From assembly GCA_008828725.1 (NCBI GenBank), contig MEHQ01001178.1, forward strand, positions 689,158 through 753,157: 64,000 nt of DNA, in the 5' to 3' direction. The number at the start of each line of letters is the position of its first letter. The first letter of the stretch is position 1. The position numbers were made by a program, and so were the translations under genes. The DNA comes from Saccharina japonica (Eukaryota > Sar > Phaeophyceae > Laminariales > Laminariaceae). The notes beneath the pieces were generated by a model that worked only from the letters and a program-made list of their open reading frames with translations, was not told the origin of the DNA and ran no database searches. Positions 1-11,890 of this stretch are shown piece after piece.

Positions 1-162
1 GAGCTTTGTTTATGGGTGAAATCTCCGTTTCGTTGATAAAGCCAGAACAAAACATGGGTTGAGTTTGTTGCCACTGCGTTCGTGCAATATTCGCCATAAC
101 TAATTTGTGGATGTGTATTGTGCGGCAGGCACGAACGTTTGGCCAAGCGATGGCCGCGCAAG

Positions 163-2682
163 ATGGCCAAGGCCAAGGGTGGATCCCGTCGGCGGGTCGC
201 CTTCGCGCGAACGCTCGGAACGCAAGTAGTCGATGTTCTGGGCGTTTTGGGAGAAGGTGCCACGGCTGTTGTTTTCTCGTGCAAAAGTCACGAGGACCAG
301 CGTGATGTGGCCGTAAAGATCGAGCACCAGGTGAGGGCCTATACTTCAAGCTGCAGGTTTCGCCTCTTTCTTCCTCGGCATCAGGCTGAAGGAAGGTGTT
401 GCTGCTAGTTTCGAGGTGTGTGTTCACTTCGTGCTTTATACTTCCGTCGTGCTTCAGGTCAAGATGCCGTCCATTCCATGGGAGTGCTTCACCATGCTTC
501 AACTGCGCGAGAGAATCCTGCATCGTCATCATTCGGACGGCACCAACTCCCACCAGCCGCTAGTTGTGGTGAGTCTTCTATGCTGTGATTTAGTCGGAAG
601 GTTTCCTTTACTCCGATGGTCACAAATGGATGACGCTACGCCCGAACTGATGAAATATGCTGCTTTCTCCTCGTCTCCGGGAGGCAGGTGGTCAAGCCAG
701 AATATCTGTTCCTGTACAGGGACGGATGCGCAATGGCCATGCCCCAGGGTCCATTCGGCACTCTTCATGACCTCGTCTCCTTGTACGCCAAGAAAGCGCA
801 AGCCATCCCACAGCTCGTCACGATGCACTACGCTGTCGAGGTAAAAACAACATCAAGCTCTGGTATAGCACAATTTTGTTTGGTCAACCTGCATGTCTTA
901 GAAGCGCACCCAAATTGGAGCGTGCACAAGGTAAGGGGGGTACTTATCATAATTGCGATATGTTGTTTATTGCAAGGCCTCAACCTGCCGAGGTTGGGTT
1001 CGCCCTTGGCATCCAGTAAAGAGGCATTAGGGTCGGGTTAGGTCAGGGGGGGGGGCTACTCTATGACCCTGGGTTAAACGAAAAAGAGCTCTGGGCGAAA
1101 TATGAACGAACAATATTAGTAAACAACTACCGTATGATATTGGTTCGTGTAGAAACATATTAAGCACGCCGTCCTTGAGCAAAGGGCTTGTGCTCCGCGC
1201 GTAGCGCATTTTGTATCAACAGCTAAGACTAAGCTTTCGTACACATCGTGCAGATGCTGCGGTTCTGCAGAGCAATGCACACCGCGTCGATTCTGCATAT
1301 GGACATCAAACCCGACAACTGGCTGCTGACAAGTCGTCCTGCGGACGAAACCAATCACGCTGAGGGGGGCGACCAATCTGGGAAACTTGCGCACTCGCTG
1401 TCTTTGATCGATTTCGGACGAGCAATCGACTTATCCATTTTTCCTCACAACGGATCGGGCATGGCGTTCTCGGGAAAGTGCTGCGCTTCCAACTTTTCGT
1501 GCCCAGCGATGACCGAGGTGCGTGCTCGACCGGCATTTCATGGTGTTCTGCGCCTTAGAGCTTACCAGTTCCCCCGTCTTGGCATTCGCAGTTGGAATCC
1601 TCGAAAGCAAGTGCACGGTTCCACTAATGTTGAAAACTCGTACGACTAATTCAGGGACGGGCATGGAAGCACGACGCTGATTTGTTCGCGCTGGGCAGTT
1701 GCATATACTTCATGATGCACGGCGTGTACCTCGAGATCTGCTGCGAAGGAGAAATCGACGCTGTTTCCGTTCTGCCTGGACGTCGATGGCGACCAGCAAA
1801 GCGATGTAAAAGGCAAGATCTTGTTTTTCAGATGATTTCCCAAGTATCCGTTTAGCTGATGTACCATAACAGTACATACATGCATATATACATTACAATA
1901 CCTGGTAGTCCACACCGTCAGTGGATTAAACGCCGATGCGCGTTCGGTCACAAAACATTTTCAATCAACACGTTGCAGGAAGGGCAATATATTTTTCTCA
2001 CGCGTGATGCCCCCGAATGGCATGCTTTGTCAGTATTCACCACGCAGGGCCAGCTGCACCAAAGTTTCACCAAGCACTTGAAGTAGCCGTCATGAGTAAC
2101 CTTCCTGCACTGTACACCAAAACTTCCTGGTTTGCTACGTACTGTTTTTAACATGTGGCACGATGCACGGGGCTCGTGATCTTATTTATGCTCGACCACC
2201 TACGTCCACTGTATTCTCGGAGTTGCGCACAATCAACTTGCATTGTTTAAGATCCAGAGGAGTCAACGCCTTATTCCTGCCGGGGGAGCTCTCTCTACAC
2301 CATTTGCTGAGTAAGACAGCAGACCACAGTTTTGCACCACGTGCTGGTGGGCTCAGCAAGCGTTCAACACATACCAGGAAAACCTAAAATAGGTTGCGGA
2401 GGCAGTTTGGTCTACTGCCACTCCTTTGGCGAAGTGCATACGATACTTGACGGTGAGGTAATTTGTTTTCTGCGACTTGACAGGTATTGGTGTTCGGACC
2501 TATGGGACAGGTTTTTCGATGAGCTTCTGAACTTTGACTACCGGTCAGCGGATACCGGCAGGACAGAAGAGGTTCTTGGCCAGCTCGAAGCATTACTGTG
2601 CTCCTACATGAACGACTTGCGACGCCCGTACGAGCTGCAAGAGTGCCTTAGGAAGCAAGAAAACATGTTCTTCGATCGATAG
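163..2682 (+). CDS. BUB1: BUB1-type protein kinase (spliced, possibly 5'-partial)
   Basis: Ser/Thr kinase resembling the C-terminal kinase domain of BUB1, the spindle-checkpoint kinase of kinetochores. Exons read: 163-330, 458-568, 688-840, 1254-1517, 1655 to about 1800, and 2484-2682. The first four junctions are phase 0; the donor of exon 5 is uncertain. Counting from the ATG at 163, a glycine-rich loop (LGEGATAVV) lies at 29-37, the ATP lysine in VAVK at 52, the catalytic HMDIKPDN at 159-166 (Asp161), and DFG at 197-199, so the kinase looks active. The PWE motif of exon 2, the WKHDADLF of exon 5 and the YW..DLWDRFF of exon 6 are BUB1 family hallmarks. An acceptor-like AG at 127-128 suggests an upstream exon, so the N-terminal TPR part of BUB1 may lie outside the window; otherwise this is a kinase-only protein of about 347 aa. 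Confidence 0.82.
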
Positions 2683-4790
2683 GCTACTGCGATTCACCTC
2701 TGGAGGAAAAGTAGCCGTACCATGGGAGATCGTTTAGTCGTACGTGTCTAGTCTCAGCAGCCGCACAATACAGATTAGGTGGGAGAACTGACTGTCGTCC
2801 TGGGACCCCGCTTGGTACTTTGTCTGATTTTTGTCCTTGCCTGTGGCCTCCTTGAGCATGTCCATGGATCACGGGCTAAATGTTGCCAAGGAGCTCCAAA
2901 GTGCACATGCAGGGAGTTCCACGTCAAACTCCAAACAACGAAAACTCAATACCTGGTACGCCTGTCCCGGGTATAGCGTACGTAAGCAGCACGATTTGCA
3001 ATCGTCGGTTGAAAAATAGTCCAAGTCCTTTTGATCTTGGTATTGTCGAGGTAGCCTTCTAACCCTCACGCTTAGAGATCTAGTACCAAAGAGGACAATA
3101 CCTAGTAGAGGACAACGCTGGAGTCGATTACGGGTGCGCTGGTGGACCGTAAAGACAACACCATAGCACCACGCATGAAATATGGGGGGGGGTGGGGCGT
3201 AAGCTACTTGAGTGCGGTTGCCGCCAAGGTGGGTGGGTCAGTCGCGTTCTTGCTGGAGGCGCTGGCGAAGAGGGGCGCGGGGTTCAGGGGTAGAGGAGCA
3301 ACGAGTATGACACCCCCCCCCTGGATGCAGCTCACCCTTCATGCGACTCGCCCAACATCTCACGGCGCTTCGCTCTTGGTGCTAGCAATGTCTGCCTGGT
3401 CGGTGAAAACCCGACATGCTCCGTCCCGGCATTGTAGGGATGCGAGGGTCTATGCTCATACGACTACGGCCATGCATGGAAATGAAGTACACCCCCCCCC
3501 CCCTGGTGCAAGTAGTGTATGTCTGGTTGGTGAAAACCCAACGTGGTCCGTCCCGGCATTGTAGGGATGCGAGGGTCCATAGTCATACGACTACGGCCAT
3601 GCATGAATATGAGTATCCCCCCCCCCCGTTAGGCAGAGGCTTGGCCTTTCGAGCATATACATCGTGAAGCGTAAATACCAAGGCATCGTGTGGTTCAGTG
3701 ACAAGTTTGGCATATTTGGCATATCCACAGGGTCAAGAGTAAATCACCAAGAGTGAACCACGTTGTTCCCGTGGGAAGTTTCTTCTGACAGCACTTACAA
3801 TGTGAGGTAATATATGTGAGGTAACTCTGTAACCTCCATTCGTGCTTTGTGTTTGTTACAAACCTCTCCAGATAACAGAAAGTTGCAATACTCGCAGCTA
3901 GAAAGGGGATGGTGAGAACCCCAAATCTATTACAGTAACTGTAGTACCATTTGTCGTGTATCGTGTATTAACATCCATTTGCAGTCCACAACGAAGCGCG
4001 CCCGCGGTGGTTTCAGCTGTCAAGCTCCGCCAGACGAGAAATATGTCTACCCTATTTTCCCCCGTGGCTTGGTTCCGGGAACTGGTTTCAGTATTTAAAG
4101 GCTACTTCCGCGTTTTTCGCAAGCGTGGGCCGAGGATTCGGGTTGATGACTTCGTTTTTCCAAAGGGAGCCTCCTCTGCGCGTGCCGCCCGCCTCGCCCT
4201 TGCATTTGGCTTCACCGGCACATAACTGACAGCACTAAACTAATCCCAGGGTAGGGTTGGTTGCATGTTTTCTGGGCTACTCACATGGGGAGCTCATTAT
4301 CCTACCCGAAACATGAGATCGAAGAAGTTTGTCCGCGCAGTTCCGCCAAGCTTTCTATGCGCTAGTCCCAAAACAAATGCGATAGAAAGAGTATTCTACT
4401 AACCGGTAGTTGATCACTTATGGAGCTCAACCGGTCAGAAAAGCAAAACATTTCAACTCCTACCGTGGGATGCGTTACAACTGCTTTCGACGCTGTCGCG
4501 ACTTCCGTGTGTACAGCGTCCGTTGCCCCCTCTCCTAGAGTTTATGCCTGTCGTAACGCCGGTCCCAGTTGTTGTTGTTGTTGTTGTCTTCACATTAAAA
4601 ACCGTGCCGGTCTCTCTATCCAGTACCTCCATCTGTCCGTACTAATCCAACACTTGACACGGTCGATTCCCGTGGTCACAGGCTAACTTACCCAAAAAAG
4701 GTATACTGAAATAAAAGTGGAACCCGAAGGGTCCGCAAAGCGATCAAAGCCAGTCAAAAACAGATAGTCTGGAGCCCTCCGCTCCCCTCT
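2683..4790. other. Intergenic region between the kinase gene and the retrotransposon
   Basis: No gene recognised. It contains one TACCTGGTA motif (2950-2958), a tandem repeat with long C tracts (3310-3640) and G/C homopolymers near 3183-3195. A short ATG-initiated frame at 4043-4225 (60 codons) resembles nothing I know and is not called. Confidence 0.6.
3310..3640 (+). repeat. C-tract repeat with two 127-bp tandem units
   Basis: Two near-identical units start near 3388 and 3515 (period 127 bp, measured between the two GGTGAAAACCC words at 3402 and 3529). Each carries GTCCCGGCATTGTAGGG, ATACGACTACGGCCATGCAT and ends in a run of 11-13 C. The segment before them (3310-3385) begins with a C run and GATGCAGCTCACCC. 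A third copy lies inverted at 14150-14345, so this is a dispersed family rather than a local duplication only. Confidence 0.85.
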
Positions 4791-5196
4791 ACACGCTATG
4801 TGAAGGTAAAAATAAAAAAGGAAAAGTCAACATCACCAATCGGGGGTACACGCCCCCTGATTCTATCTTGGTGCCCCTATAATGCCGGGGTGTTCCGTGC
4901 CGGGTTCACGCCGGTCAGGCAAACAAATCGAGTCCTCCACCCCGATTATAAACGCAGACATGATACGGGGGAAGGGAACTATGGTCCCGTGTGACTGATG
5001 TACCCCCGGCCTGCGAGCAGTGTAACTGCAAAAGGTCAAAAGCAACGAAGGGAAAAAGACGAAGACAAAGACAAAGAGACAAGTCAAAAGTACAAGCAAA
5101 CACTCACACAGACAAGACCGCAGAGACAACACATTGACACGTCATCCCGAGGGGGTGGTGCAATGGTGCGGCGGTGGGGGGGAGGGGGAAAAATAA

Positions 5197-5222
5197 CAAA
5201 ACAAACAAACAAACAAACAAAC
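5197..5222. repeat. (AAAC)n microsatellite in retrotransposon 3' UTR
   Basis: About six AAAC units; on the element's own strand this reads GTTT repeats just 3' of the stop codon. Short tandem repeats at the 3' end are common in RTE-type elements, which often end in microsatellites rather than poly(A). Confidence 0.85.
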
Positions 5223-5234
5223 AGTCCAGGAGAG

Positions 5235-8200
5235 TCAATCCGGCACATATCGCGCCACTCGGTCCGCCATTTCTCGCTTGTTTCCTTCCCTTGCCGATTC
5301 GCCCTTCTTCCGCACCCCTCCCGTCCCGTTGGTTCTTGGTGTCTCTTTGTTGTTGCTGCGCTCTTTTTCTCGCTCGGTCGCTCGTTTCCGGCTAGCCTCC
5401 TCTTCGTCCTTGTGCCAGGAGGTCATAAACCTCTCAGCTCCCTGCAGCACTCCCTTGTACCACTGCCTTCCTCCCTTCACCTTCGCTGCTTCCGCCCAAA
5501 CTGAATTCGGGATTCCGAAGACACGTCTCTGGTCGTCCGTAAAGCCGTGCGTAGCTCCGAACGCTTTGAAGTCGTCCTTCAGGCACGTCTGCCAGTTCCG
5601 CTCCGGGCACCCCGCGCCCGGGTCCTTCCCCCCCACCAGCTCCCCGAACATCAGTCGTTTCGGGAGTCGCCCGTCTGGCTGCCTTGCCACGGCCCCCGCG
5701 AACAGCAGGCGCCGCTGCCGGACAGTGGCTTCCACGCTCTGGCACCCGACCCTCTTCAGGGCTTGGGCGTAGGACAGCTGCCGGTAGGTGCCTTGCTTGC
5801 GCTGGTACCCAATAACTCGCAGCAGCAGCCGGTGGTGTATCGTCCGCAGCAGTCGGTAGTGGTCGCGACGTGGGGCCCATGTCATGCAACCGTACAGCAG
5901 TGCCTCCATCGCCTCCGCTTGAAGCAGGCGGGCCTTGAGTCGAAACGGTGCTCCCGGCCTATCGAAGAGCTCCGGGCCATACCTCCTGACGCACGCCGAC
6001 GCTGCTCTGCTCCTGAAGTTGATCTCCCGGGTGAGGTCGCCATGTTCGTTGACGAGGCCACCCAGGTACCGGAACTCGAGGGTTTGGTTGTATTTCTGCC
6101 CCGCTGCTTCGATGATCAGCGGCGGCGGGGGCGGTGTTGGCTGCTTCTCCTTTACGCGCATCAGGAGAGTCTCCGTCTTCTTCTCCGACACCGTCAGCCC
6201 GAACTCCCCAAACACCTGCACGATAATGGTCATCATCCTCGCCAGTCCGTCGGCGGACCTCGATACAACGCCGGCGTCATCGGCATACAGCATCCCCCAC
6301 ACCGCCCTCCGTACGCGGTCGAGTGGTGTCTCCGTCCCCGCTCCCGTCTCCTCCTTCAGGAACACTAGGTTCTGCATGATACCATCGTCCTCGCTGAATC
6401 GTACGATAACGACCTCTAGGGCCGCGGCGAAGAAAACGTTGAACAGCAGTGGGGACAGCACACACCCTTGTCGCAAGCCTTGCGTGACCAAGAACCAGTC
6501 CGACAGTTCTCCATCGTCCATGCGCACCCGGGCCCGCATTCCGTCGTGGAATTGGCGGATGACGGCGACCATCTCCGCAGGAACCCCGGCCCTGGCCAGC
6601 ACCTTCCATAGCAGCTCTCGGTCCACCGAGTCATAGGCCTTCTGTAGGTCGACGAAGCACATGTAGAGCGGTATTCTCCTTCTCCGCCCTAGTTCCTGGA
6701 GTCGGCGCACGACGAACAGCATGCATACTGTGGATCGACCAGGTCGGAAGCCGCACTGTTCCTCCGGAAGGATGTTGTTGGCTTCGCAGAAGGCGCTTAG
6801 GCGGTTGGTGATGAGTTTGGCGGGGACTTTGCCTACGTGCGATAGTAGCGAGATCCCCCTGAAGTTGTTGCAGTTGGACCGGTCGCCCTTCTTGTACAGT
6901 ACTTTGATGGTTGCATCCTTCCACTCTTGCGGGATCTCTCCTCCGTTCCACACGTCGACGAGGATGGCATGAAGGCGCTCCAGGACGACGGGTTCGTCGT
7001 CATCGATCTTGAGCAACTCGGCAGGGAGGGAGTCATGGCCGGGTGCCTTCCAGTTCTGCAGGCCTTTCGTTGCCCGTTCCACCTCCTCGAGGTCTGGCGC
7101 CGCTCCCAACCGTCGGGTGGCTCGCGTCGCTGGTCGTTGCGTCACTTTTTCGGCGATGTCTGGGTTCAGGGTGGGGGACTTGGTGTTGAGGAGGGTGCCG
7201 AAGAATCCCGCCCACCGCTGGAGGATGTCTTCCTTGTTCCGGAGCAGCACGCCTTTCTCGTCCGTGACGAACTGCTGTCCCCCCGCTTGTCTCCCGCTGA
7301 GGCCCACTGATCTCTTAAGGTGTTTGTACAGCCCTCTCATGTCGCGGTCCTTGTAGACCGCTTCGAGCTCCGCCACGTACTTGTCGAGGTGGGCATAAAT
7401 GCCCGTTTCGACTGCTGCGGTCACTCCCTTACATGCTGCTTTGAGGGTCCTCCATGTCGCTGTGGTCCAATTGCCCCTCATCGCGCGGCGCGCTTCCCGC
7501 CGCTTGGCAAGGGCCTCCTCCAAAGCTGCTCTCGTCGCTGGGGTCTCACACCACTCCTGCGTGCGTCGTCTCCGCGGTTGCTCGGGTAGTACTGTCTGCG
7601 CCGCGTCGAGGAGGGCATTGGTAAACAACGTCGCCATCCCCGCTGTGGTGGTCGCTGGCTCACCCGGTTGTTGGTCGAGGTTGTGGATGAACCGCTCGCT
7701 CACCGCCCGTCGTGCTGTTTCGACCTGCAATTCCTGTCGGCTGAACTGCTGCTGTTTCGGTTTGGTCCGCACTGCTCGGTTGTGGGCGAGTCTGCCACCG
7801 AGGTCGACGGTGGCTACCACCATGTTGTGGTCTGAGTCCGCCTTTACTGGGCGTACCGGTTGGGGAACGACGACTACGTTGGACACTCGGCCGCGGTGTG
7901 CCTGTCGCGTGAGGATGTAATCGATGCGCCGGCATTCGTCCCCCGATACGCCGTTGTATGTGTGCCATATCCCACCCTTACGTGTGGGGAAGAAGGTGTT
8001 CGTGATTGCTAGTCTGTTGTCCGTTGCGAAGGTCAGCAGTAGCCTGCCATTGTCGTTCAGCTTATCACGCCCGTGCTCGCCCATGATACGTTCGTCCTCT
8101 CCATCCACCCTCTCTCCCGTCCGCGCATTGGCGTCCATCAGTACATAGACACACTCCTTGGCAGGGATCCCCCGCACGAGGCTGTCAAGTTTTCCCCAGA

Positions 8201-8921
8201 ACCTATGCTTGCTGTCGGCGGTTGCGACCTCTGTTGGGGCGTACGCAGCTACGAAGTTGACCGCTCCGCGGTGGCCCGTTATCTCAAACCTCATGGCCAT
8301 AAGGCGTTCATCGATATATTCGGTGGTGTACGCAGAGTTCCTGCACATTGACTCTTTAACAGCTATTCCCACACCGTGTGTTCCACCTGTCTCCGTGCCA
8401 CAGCAGAACACCCGAAACCCTACTGCTGCGAATTCCGTTCGGCCTGCCCTCCTTGTCTCCTGTAGCCCTAACACCGAAACGTTTTGTCTCGCTGCCTCGT
8501 ACAGGATGCTGCAGGCTCTCCCATAGCCGTTAGTCCCTTTTACAGCCAGAGTCCGCACATTCCAGGTTGCTACCCTAACAAGTGTACTCTGCTGCCTCTC
8601 CCGGGCGATGCGTGGTGCCTTCCTAGCCAGCCTACGCTTCGCCCGTCCCCTCCTTTTCCTCCTTCGTGCCCTTTTTATTTGTTTTTTTTCTGTTGCTTTG
8701 CGCACTCTCGGGGTATAGTAAAAAAAGTTATCCCGGTGCTTGTCTGTTGTACCAGAGATACGCCTCATCCCGGAGCGGCTCGACCCTCCAGCTCTGGATT
8801 CTCCTCCTTCCTCTCTCTGGTGCATACCCACACGGTGTGCGGTCACTCCGCCACCCTCTCCGTGCTCTCTGCTGCTGCATGGCCCCGGTGTCCAAGCCGG
8901 GGCGTTAGGGTTTAACCCCAT
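5235..8921 (-). CDS. Endonuclease/reverse transcriptase of RTE-type retrotransposon
   Basis: One uninterrupted 1228-codon frame from an ATG at 8921 to TGA at 5235. A basic N-terminal segment (about 70-110) precedes an APE-type endonuclease: ATWNVRT with Asn121, LQETRR with Glu155, MDANAR near 262-267, RIDYI with Asp334, and SDHN with Asp364/His365. Reverse transcriptase follows: NWKAPGHDSLPAELL (623-637), GFRPGRST (724-731), VDLQKAYDSVD (757-767, Asp758), QGLRQGCVLSP (814-824) and the catalytic YADD (879-882). The C-terminal LLYGCMTW and HHRLLLRVIG segments are typical of RTE-like proteins. All catalytic residues I can check are present, so the protein should nick target DNA and prime cDNA synthesis there. 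The RTE assignment is from motif recognition, not phylogeny. Confidence 0.95.
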   Translation of the reverse strand: MGLNPNAPAWTPGPCSSREHGEGGGVTAHRVGMHQREEGGESRAGGSSRSGMRRISGTTDKHRDNFFYYTPRVRKATEKKQIKRARRRKRRGRAKRRLARKAPRIARERQQSTLVRVATWNVRTLAVKGTNGYGRACSILYEAARQNVSVLGLQETRRAGRTEFAAVGFRVFCCGTETGGTHGVGIAVKESMCRNSAYTTEYIDERLMAMRFEITGHRGAVNFVAAYAPTEVATADSKHRFWGKLDSLVRGIPAKECVYVLMDANARTGERVDGEDERIMGEHGRDKLNDNGRLLLTFATDNRLAITNTFFPTRKGGIWHTYNGVSGDECRRIDYILTRQAHRGRVSNVVVVPQPVRPVKADSDHNMVVATVDLGGRLAHNRAVRTKPKQQQFSRQELQVETARRAVSERFIHNLDQQPGEPATTTAGMATLFTNALLDAAQTVLPEQPRRRRTQEWCETPATRAALEEALAKRREARRAMRGNWTTATWRTLKAACKGVTAAVETGIYAHLDKYVAELEAVYKDRDMRGLYKHLKRSVGLSGRQAGGQQFVTDEKGVLLRNKEDILQRWAGFFGTLLNTKSPTLNPDIAEKVTQRPATRATRRLGAAPDLEEVERATKGLQNWKAPGHDSLPAELLKIDDDEPVVLERLHAILVDVWNGGEIPQEWKDATIKVLYKKGDRSNCNNFRGISLLSHVGKVPAKLITNRLSAFCEANNILPEEQCGFRPGRSTVCMLFVVRRLQELGRRRRIPLYMCFVDLQKAYDSVDRELLWKVLARAGVPAEMVAVIRQFHDGMRARVRMDDGELSDWFLVTQGLRQGCVLSPLLFNVFFAAALEVVIVRFSEDDGIMQNLVFLKEETGAGTETPLDRVRRAVWGMLYADDAGVVSRSADGLARMMTIIVQVFGEFGLTVSEKKTETLLMRVKEKQPTPPPPPLIIEAAGQKYNQTLEFRYLGGLVNEHGDLTREINFRSRAASACVRRYGPELFDRPGAPFRLKARLLQAEAMEALLYGCMTWAPRRDHYRLLRTIHHRLLLRVIGYQRKQGTYRQLSYAQALKRVGCQSVEATVRQRRLLFAGAVARQPDGRLPKRLMFGELVGGKDPGAGCPERNWQTCLKDDFKAFGATHGFTDDQRRVFGIPNSVWAEAAKVKGGRQWYKGVLQGAERFMTSWHKDEEEASRKRATEREKERSNNKETPRTNGTGGVRKKGESAREGNKREMADRVARYVPD

Positions 8922-9630
8922 CTGCAGCCACCCGAGCTAGCTGCGTCACGAGTTACCCTGATCTCACGATAGCGGTAACTCCCGACTGCCAGACTCAGGA
9001 TCCCCCTCTGAACGGTGCTAGGGACCGTGTATCCGTCTGGTTTGGGTGGTCTTTCGAGGTTTAAGTCCACATACGGACCTCGGCCTACCTCAGCAGGGAG
9101 GCAGGCCGGGGGAAGTTAGAACATTGAATTCCCGACGTCCGCCGCCCTACGCTTCTAGGCATTTTTTGCACCACCTCGCCGAACCAAAGATCCCCTGTTG
9201 CCTGAACAACCGTTTTATGTAGTCCTTCCTGCCTTCCCTATTCCGATCGTCCGCGTTTCGGTCTCAGTTGTGTTGAACTCCGGTCCCTTTCCACTCCTGT
9301 CTAGTCTAGTTTAGCCTGACATGGATGTATGACGAACCCCGGGCAGGGCGCTCTCTGTCTTATCTTTGGCAGCTTCGTGCGAACGGCAGTCGGGTCGAAC
9401 CGTATTATCTAGTTGGGTGGCACCCATACCCTTGTCCCTTTCCCTTGTTTCAATGGGGTACTCGCCACCTTCTTCCGTAGAAGTCTTTTCGACCGGAAGC
9501 GTAGTCGAATGCCGGCGTCCACGGATCACCTTAAATTCGAGTTTCCTCCCCAAGCTCCGGCTCGACCCCCCGCCGGGCGGATGCCGTCGCTGCACAAGGT
9601 TCTTTCCAAGGCTGCCTATTAACTTCTAGG

Positions 9631-11890
9631 ATTGTCAAGCAGGATCTCCGAAGCGATATTCACGGTGCAAACATGCCCATTATCGAGCCTACAGTAGATT
9701 GCTTCCTGCAAATTAGCGCTACTGTAATCCGGACGAAAGCGACGACTTGTGCTGCCCTCTCCTCGTTAAGAACACGACGACTGCACCTGGCACGATGGGT
9801 GGTTTGATGTCTTCAAATTAACTCACGCAATGTTCGTGCGTGACATTATGTGTGACGTTGACGAGTCTTTACGGAGTTATGTCGGTCGCTTCTGCGGGAT
9901 CCCCCCCCCCGCCATTTTAGGCACTTGTTGCCCGTAGTCCGCCCTTCGATTGGAGAATATGTTTAAATATGATTTCCCCTGCATTTTTCTCCGCCCTCAG
10001 TGGTTTACTTTTCTGACCGAGGCGTCCGTGCGGTTCACATGAGGCCGCCCCCCTTCCGCTTGTTTCCGTGACAAATCGAGTTGCTTGCCGCTTTCACTAG
10101 CGCAGTTCCTTCGTCCCGTTCCATTTTTTCGTGACGCGTGACTTGACTGATTTTTACCTTATGTATCCTCTCTCCTGTGCGTTAAGCACGGGCCGAGATG
10201 TTGCGTGCCCCCCTTCCGTTTCCCCGCTTAGGTAGTAAGAACCTCAGTTTACATGTCCTTTGGTTTCTTGCCCGCCCTACTCTACCTTTTTTTCTTCCAT
10301 TTGCTCTACGCCTTCGCCGCCGGGTTGGAAAACTTGCACATGCTCTCCCCGGTGGCCTTATATTGGGTTTGGGTCCTTTCGGAATGTCTCTTGTGTCGTT
10401 GCTTCTACCCGAGGGCACACTTGCGATGCACTTAATAAAAGTGCTTGCTCTCCCTTAGTCGGCTCCAGTTTATGGTACGATTTACCGTTCCTTGCTATGA
10501 ATAGGTATTTCTGCTTTCAGCATGAGGTGTTGCTCCCCCGTTGCGGCAGGTTGGAGCCCTCTCTTCCATTCTACGGGTGAGTCCCCTCACTCGTTTTACG
10601 TATTGTATGTTCGTTCAGGCTACATGCGCTGGCGGTTTTGGCGGGTTAACATACACGGCCCTTCAGGGTGGGCTGCGACACGATTGTTAAGAGGGGGCGT
10701 TATTATGGCAATGGAATATTAGCTGCATTATCCTCGCCCCCCCCCTGCTCAAAAGGCTACAGCAACTATACGTTGCGATCCTATTAATAACTTTGTAGAA
10801 ATAAGACAATCGGTACTACGAGTACAGTACCGTCACAATAAACCTGAAGTCGGGCTCAGGCTGACTTCCTTATTCTGGGCGCGCGCGAACGCACATTTTC
10901 TTATGTTGCCTTTTCTCATTTTTGTCCCCGATAAGGTGTTTTTCCTATTAATAGTAGTACACAGTAGTAAATGGTGCCTTGGGCACGGGCCAAGCTCAGG
11001 AAAGGGTCAACCTTCTTAGTGCTTAGGCACCTATTAAATACTATTAATAATAATAATAGCCTGGGTTTAATATTTTTTTCAATGTTTCAGACTGACTTTC
11101 TTGTGGGTTACTTTATTTTGAGCAGTACTGTATGTATGAAATACCAGGTACTGCTATACAGTCAACTTGCCTGATCAGTGCATTGCGTTATAGGGTGTGG
11201 ATCGTGGCCCAGTTATTATTTGGTATTTTTGTTTTTGTCCCCTAATATATCGGCCCCGCCCTGGCATGGTTCGGGGTACCACTAGTACCAGGTAATACTC
11301 GCAGTGTAAAAGATGGGCGACGCACTGACGTACACCAGATATACACATTATTGCAGAAAGTCTCGTCGGCCTCGTACGCTGTGTACTGTGTACGAACGAG
11401 TGTCTCTACTACTGTAACACTCTCTTCTCTGACTCGCGCATACGATCACACACACTTCTTCTGTTGGATCCATCTTCGTATAGATACGTACTACTTCTGC
11501 TGTCGTCTACTTCTGTAGCTCATGAACCATGAACACTCTATCCTAGATTTGTAGAACTACTCTGTAAACAAAAATTACTGCGCTGCTGCCTGCCACACCT
11601 GCGCTGCCCGCTACATGTGCTCGTCGTACATTCCTACCGTGCCGACTGCCGAGCGCCAAGCAGCGACCTGCGACCATTGTTTTGAATTTTTAATTTTTAA
11701 TCTGTTTTTTTTTCTTGGGACCCCGCTGATATTCCGCCTCCGTACCACTACAACAGGATTAATATCAAAATCTCAATATCTGAATATCTGAGCCGCGAAT
11801 GAGCTCGAGCACAGACATGAGAAGAGGGCTGTGAGCTCTACCTACATACATATCTCATTGTGCTCTTGCTGTAAAGCCACAGGAAGTAGC
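9631..11890. other. Intergenic region upstream of SNRNP27
   Basis: No gene recognised. It includes C runs at 9901-9910 and 10737-10745, AT-rich stretches, and two TACCAGGTA motifs (11142-11150 and 11286-11294). The last few hundred bases before the ATG at 11891 should contain the SNRNP27 promoter and 5' UTR, but no core promoter element is clear. Confidence 0.5.

Larger units (their letters stand above)
4795..9630 (-). mobile_element. RTE-type non-LTR retrotransposon (LINE), approximate ends
   Basis: The span is set by a full-length coding frame (5235-8921) plus flanking sequence that looks like its untranslated regions. On the minus strand the 3' side (5234 down to about 4795) is pyrimidine-rich and holds a (GTTT)n run, seen as AAAC repeats at 5197-5222. 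The 5' side (8922 to about 9630) is GC-rich like the coding part and lacks host features. I could not identify target-site duplications or a clean poly(A), so both ends are estimates. The intact frame suggests recent activity. Confidence 0.75.

Noticed and set aside
3310..3640. CRISPR-like array
   Set aside because: Only two tandem units of 127 bp without the short repeat/spacer pattern, and the genome is eukaryotic.
4043..4225. 60-codon ATG frame starting MSTLFSPVAWFRELV
   Set aside because: No family recognised, no clear splice partners, and it lies in a repeat-rich intergenic region; chance is likely.
5434..7355. Several long frames on both strands over the retrotransposon
   Set aside because: They are shadows of the 1228-codon GC-rich reverse-transcriptase frame, which alone carries family motifs.
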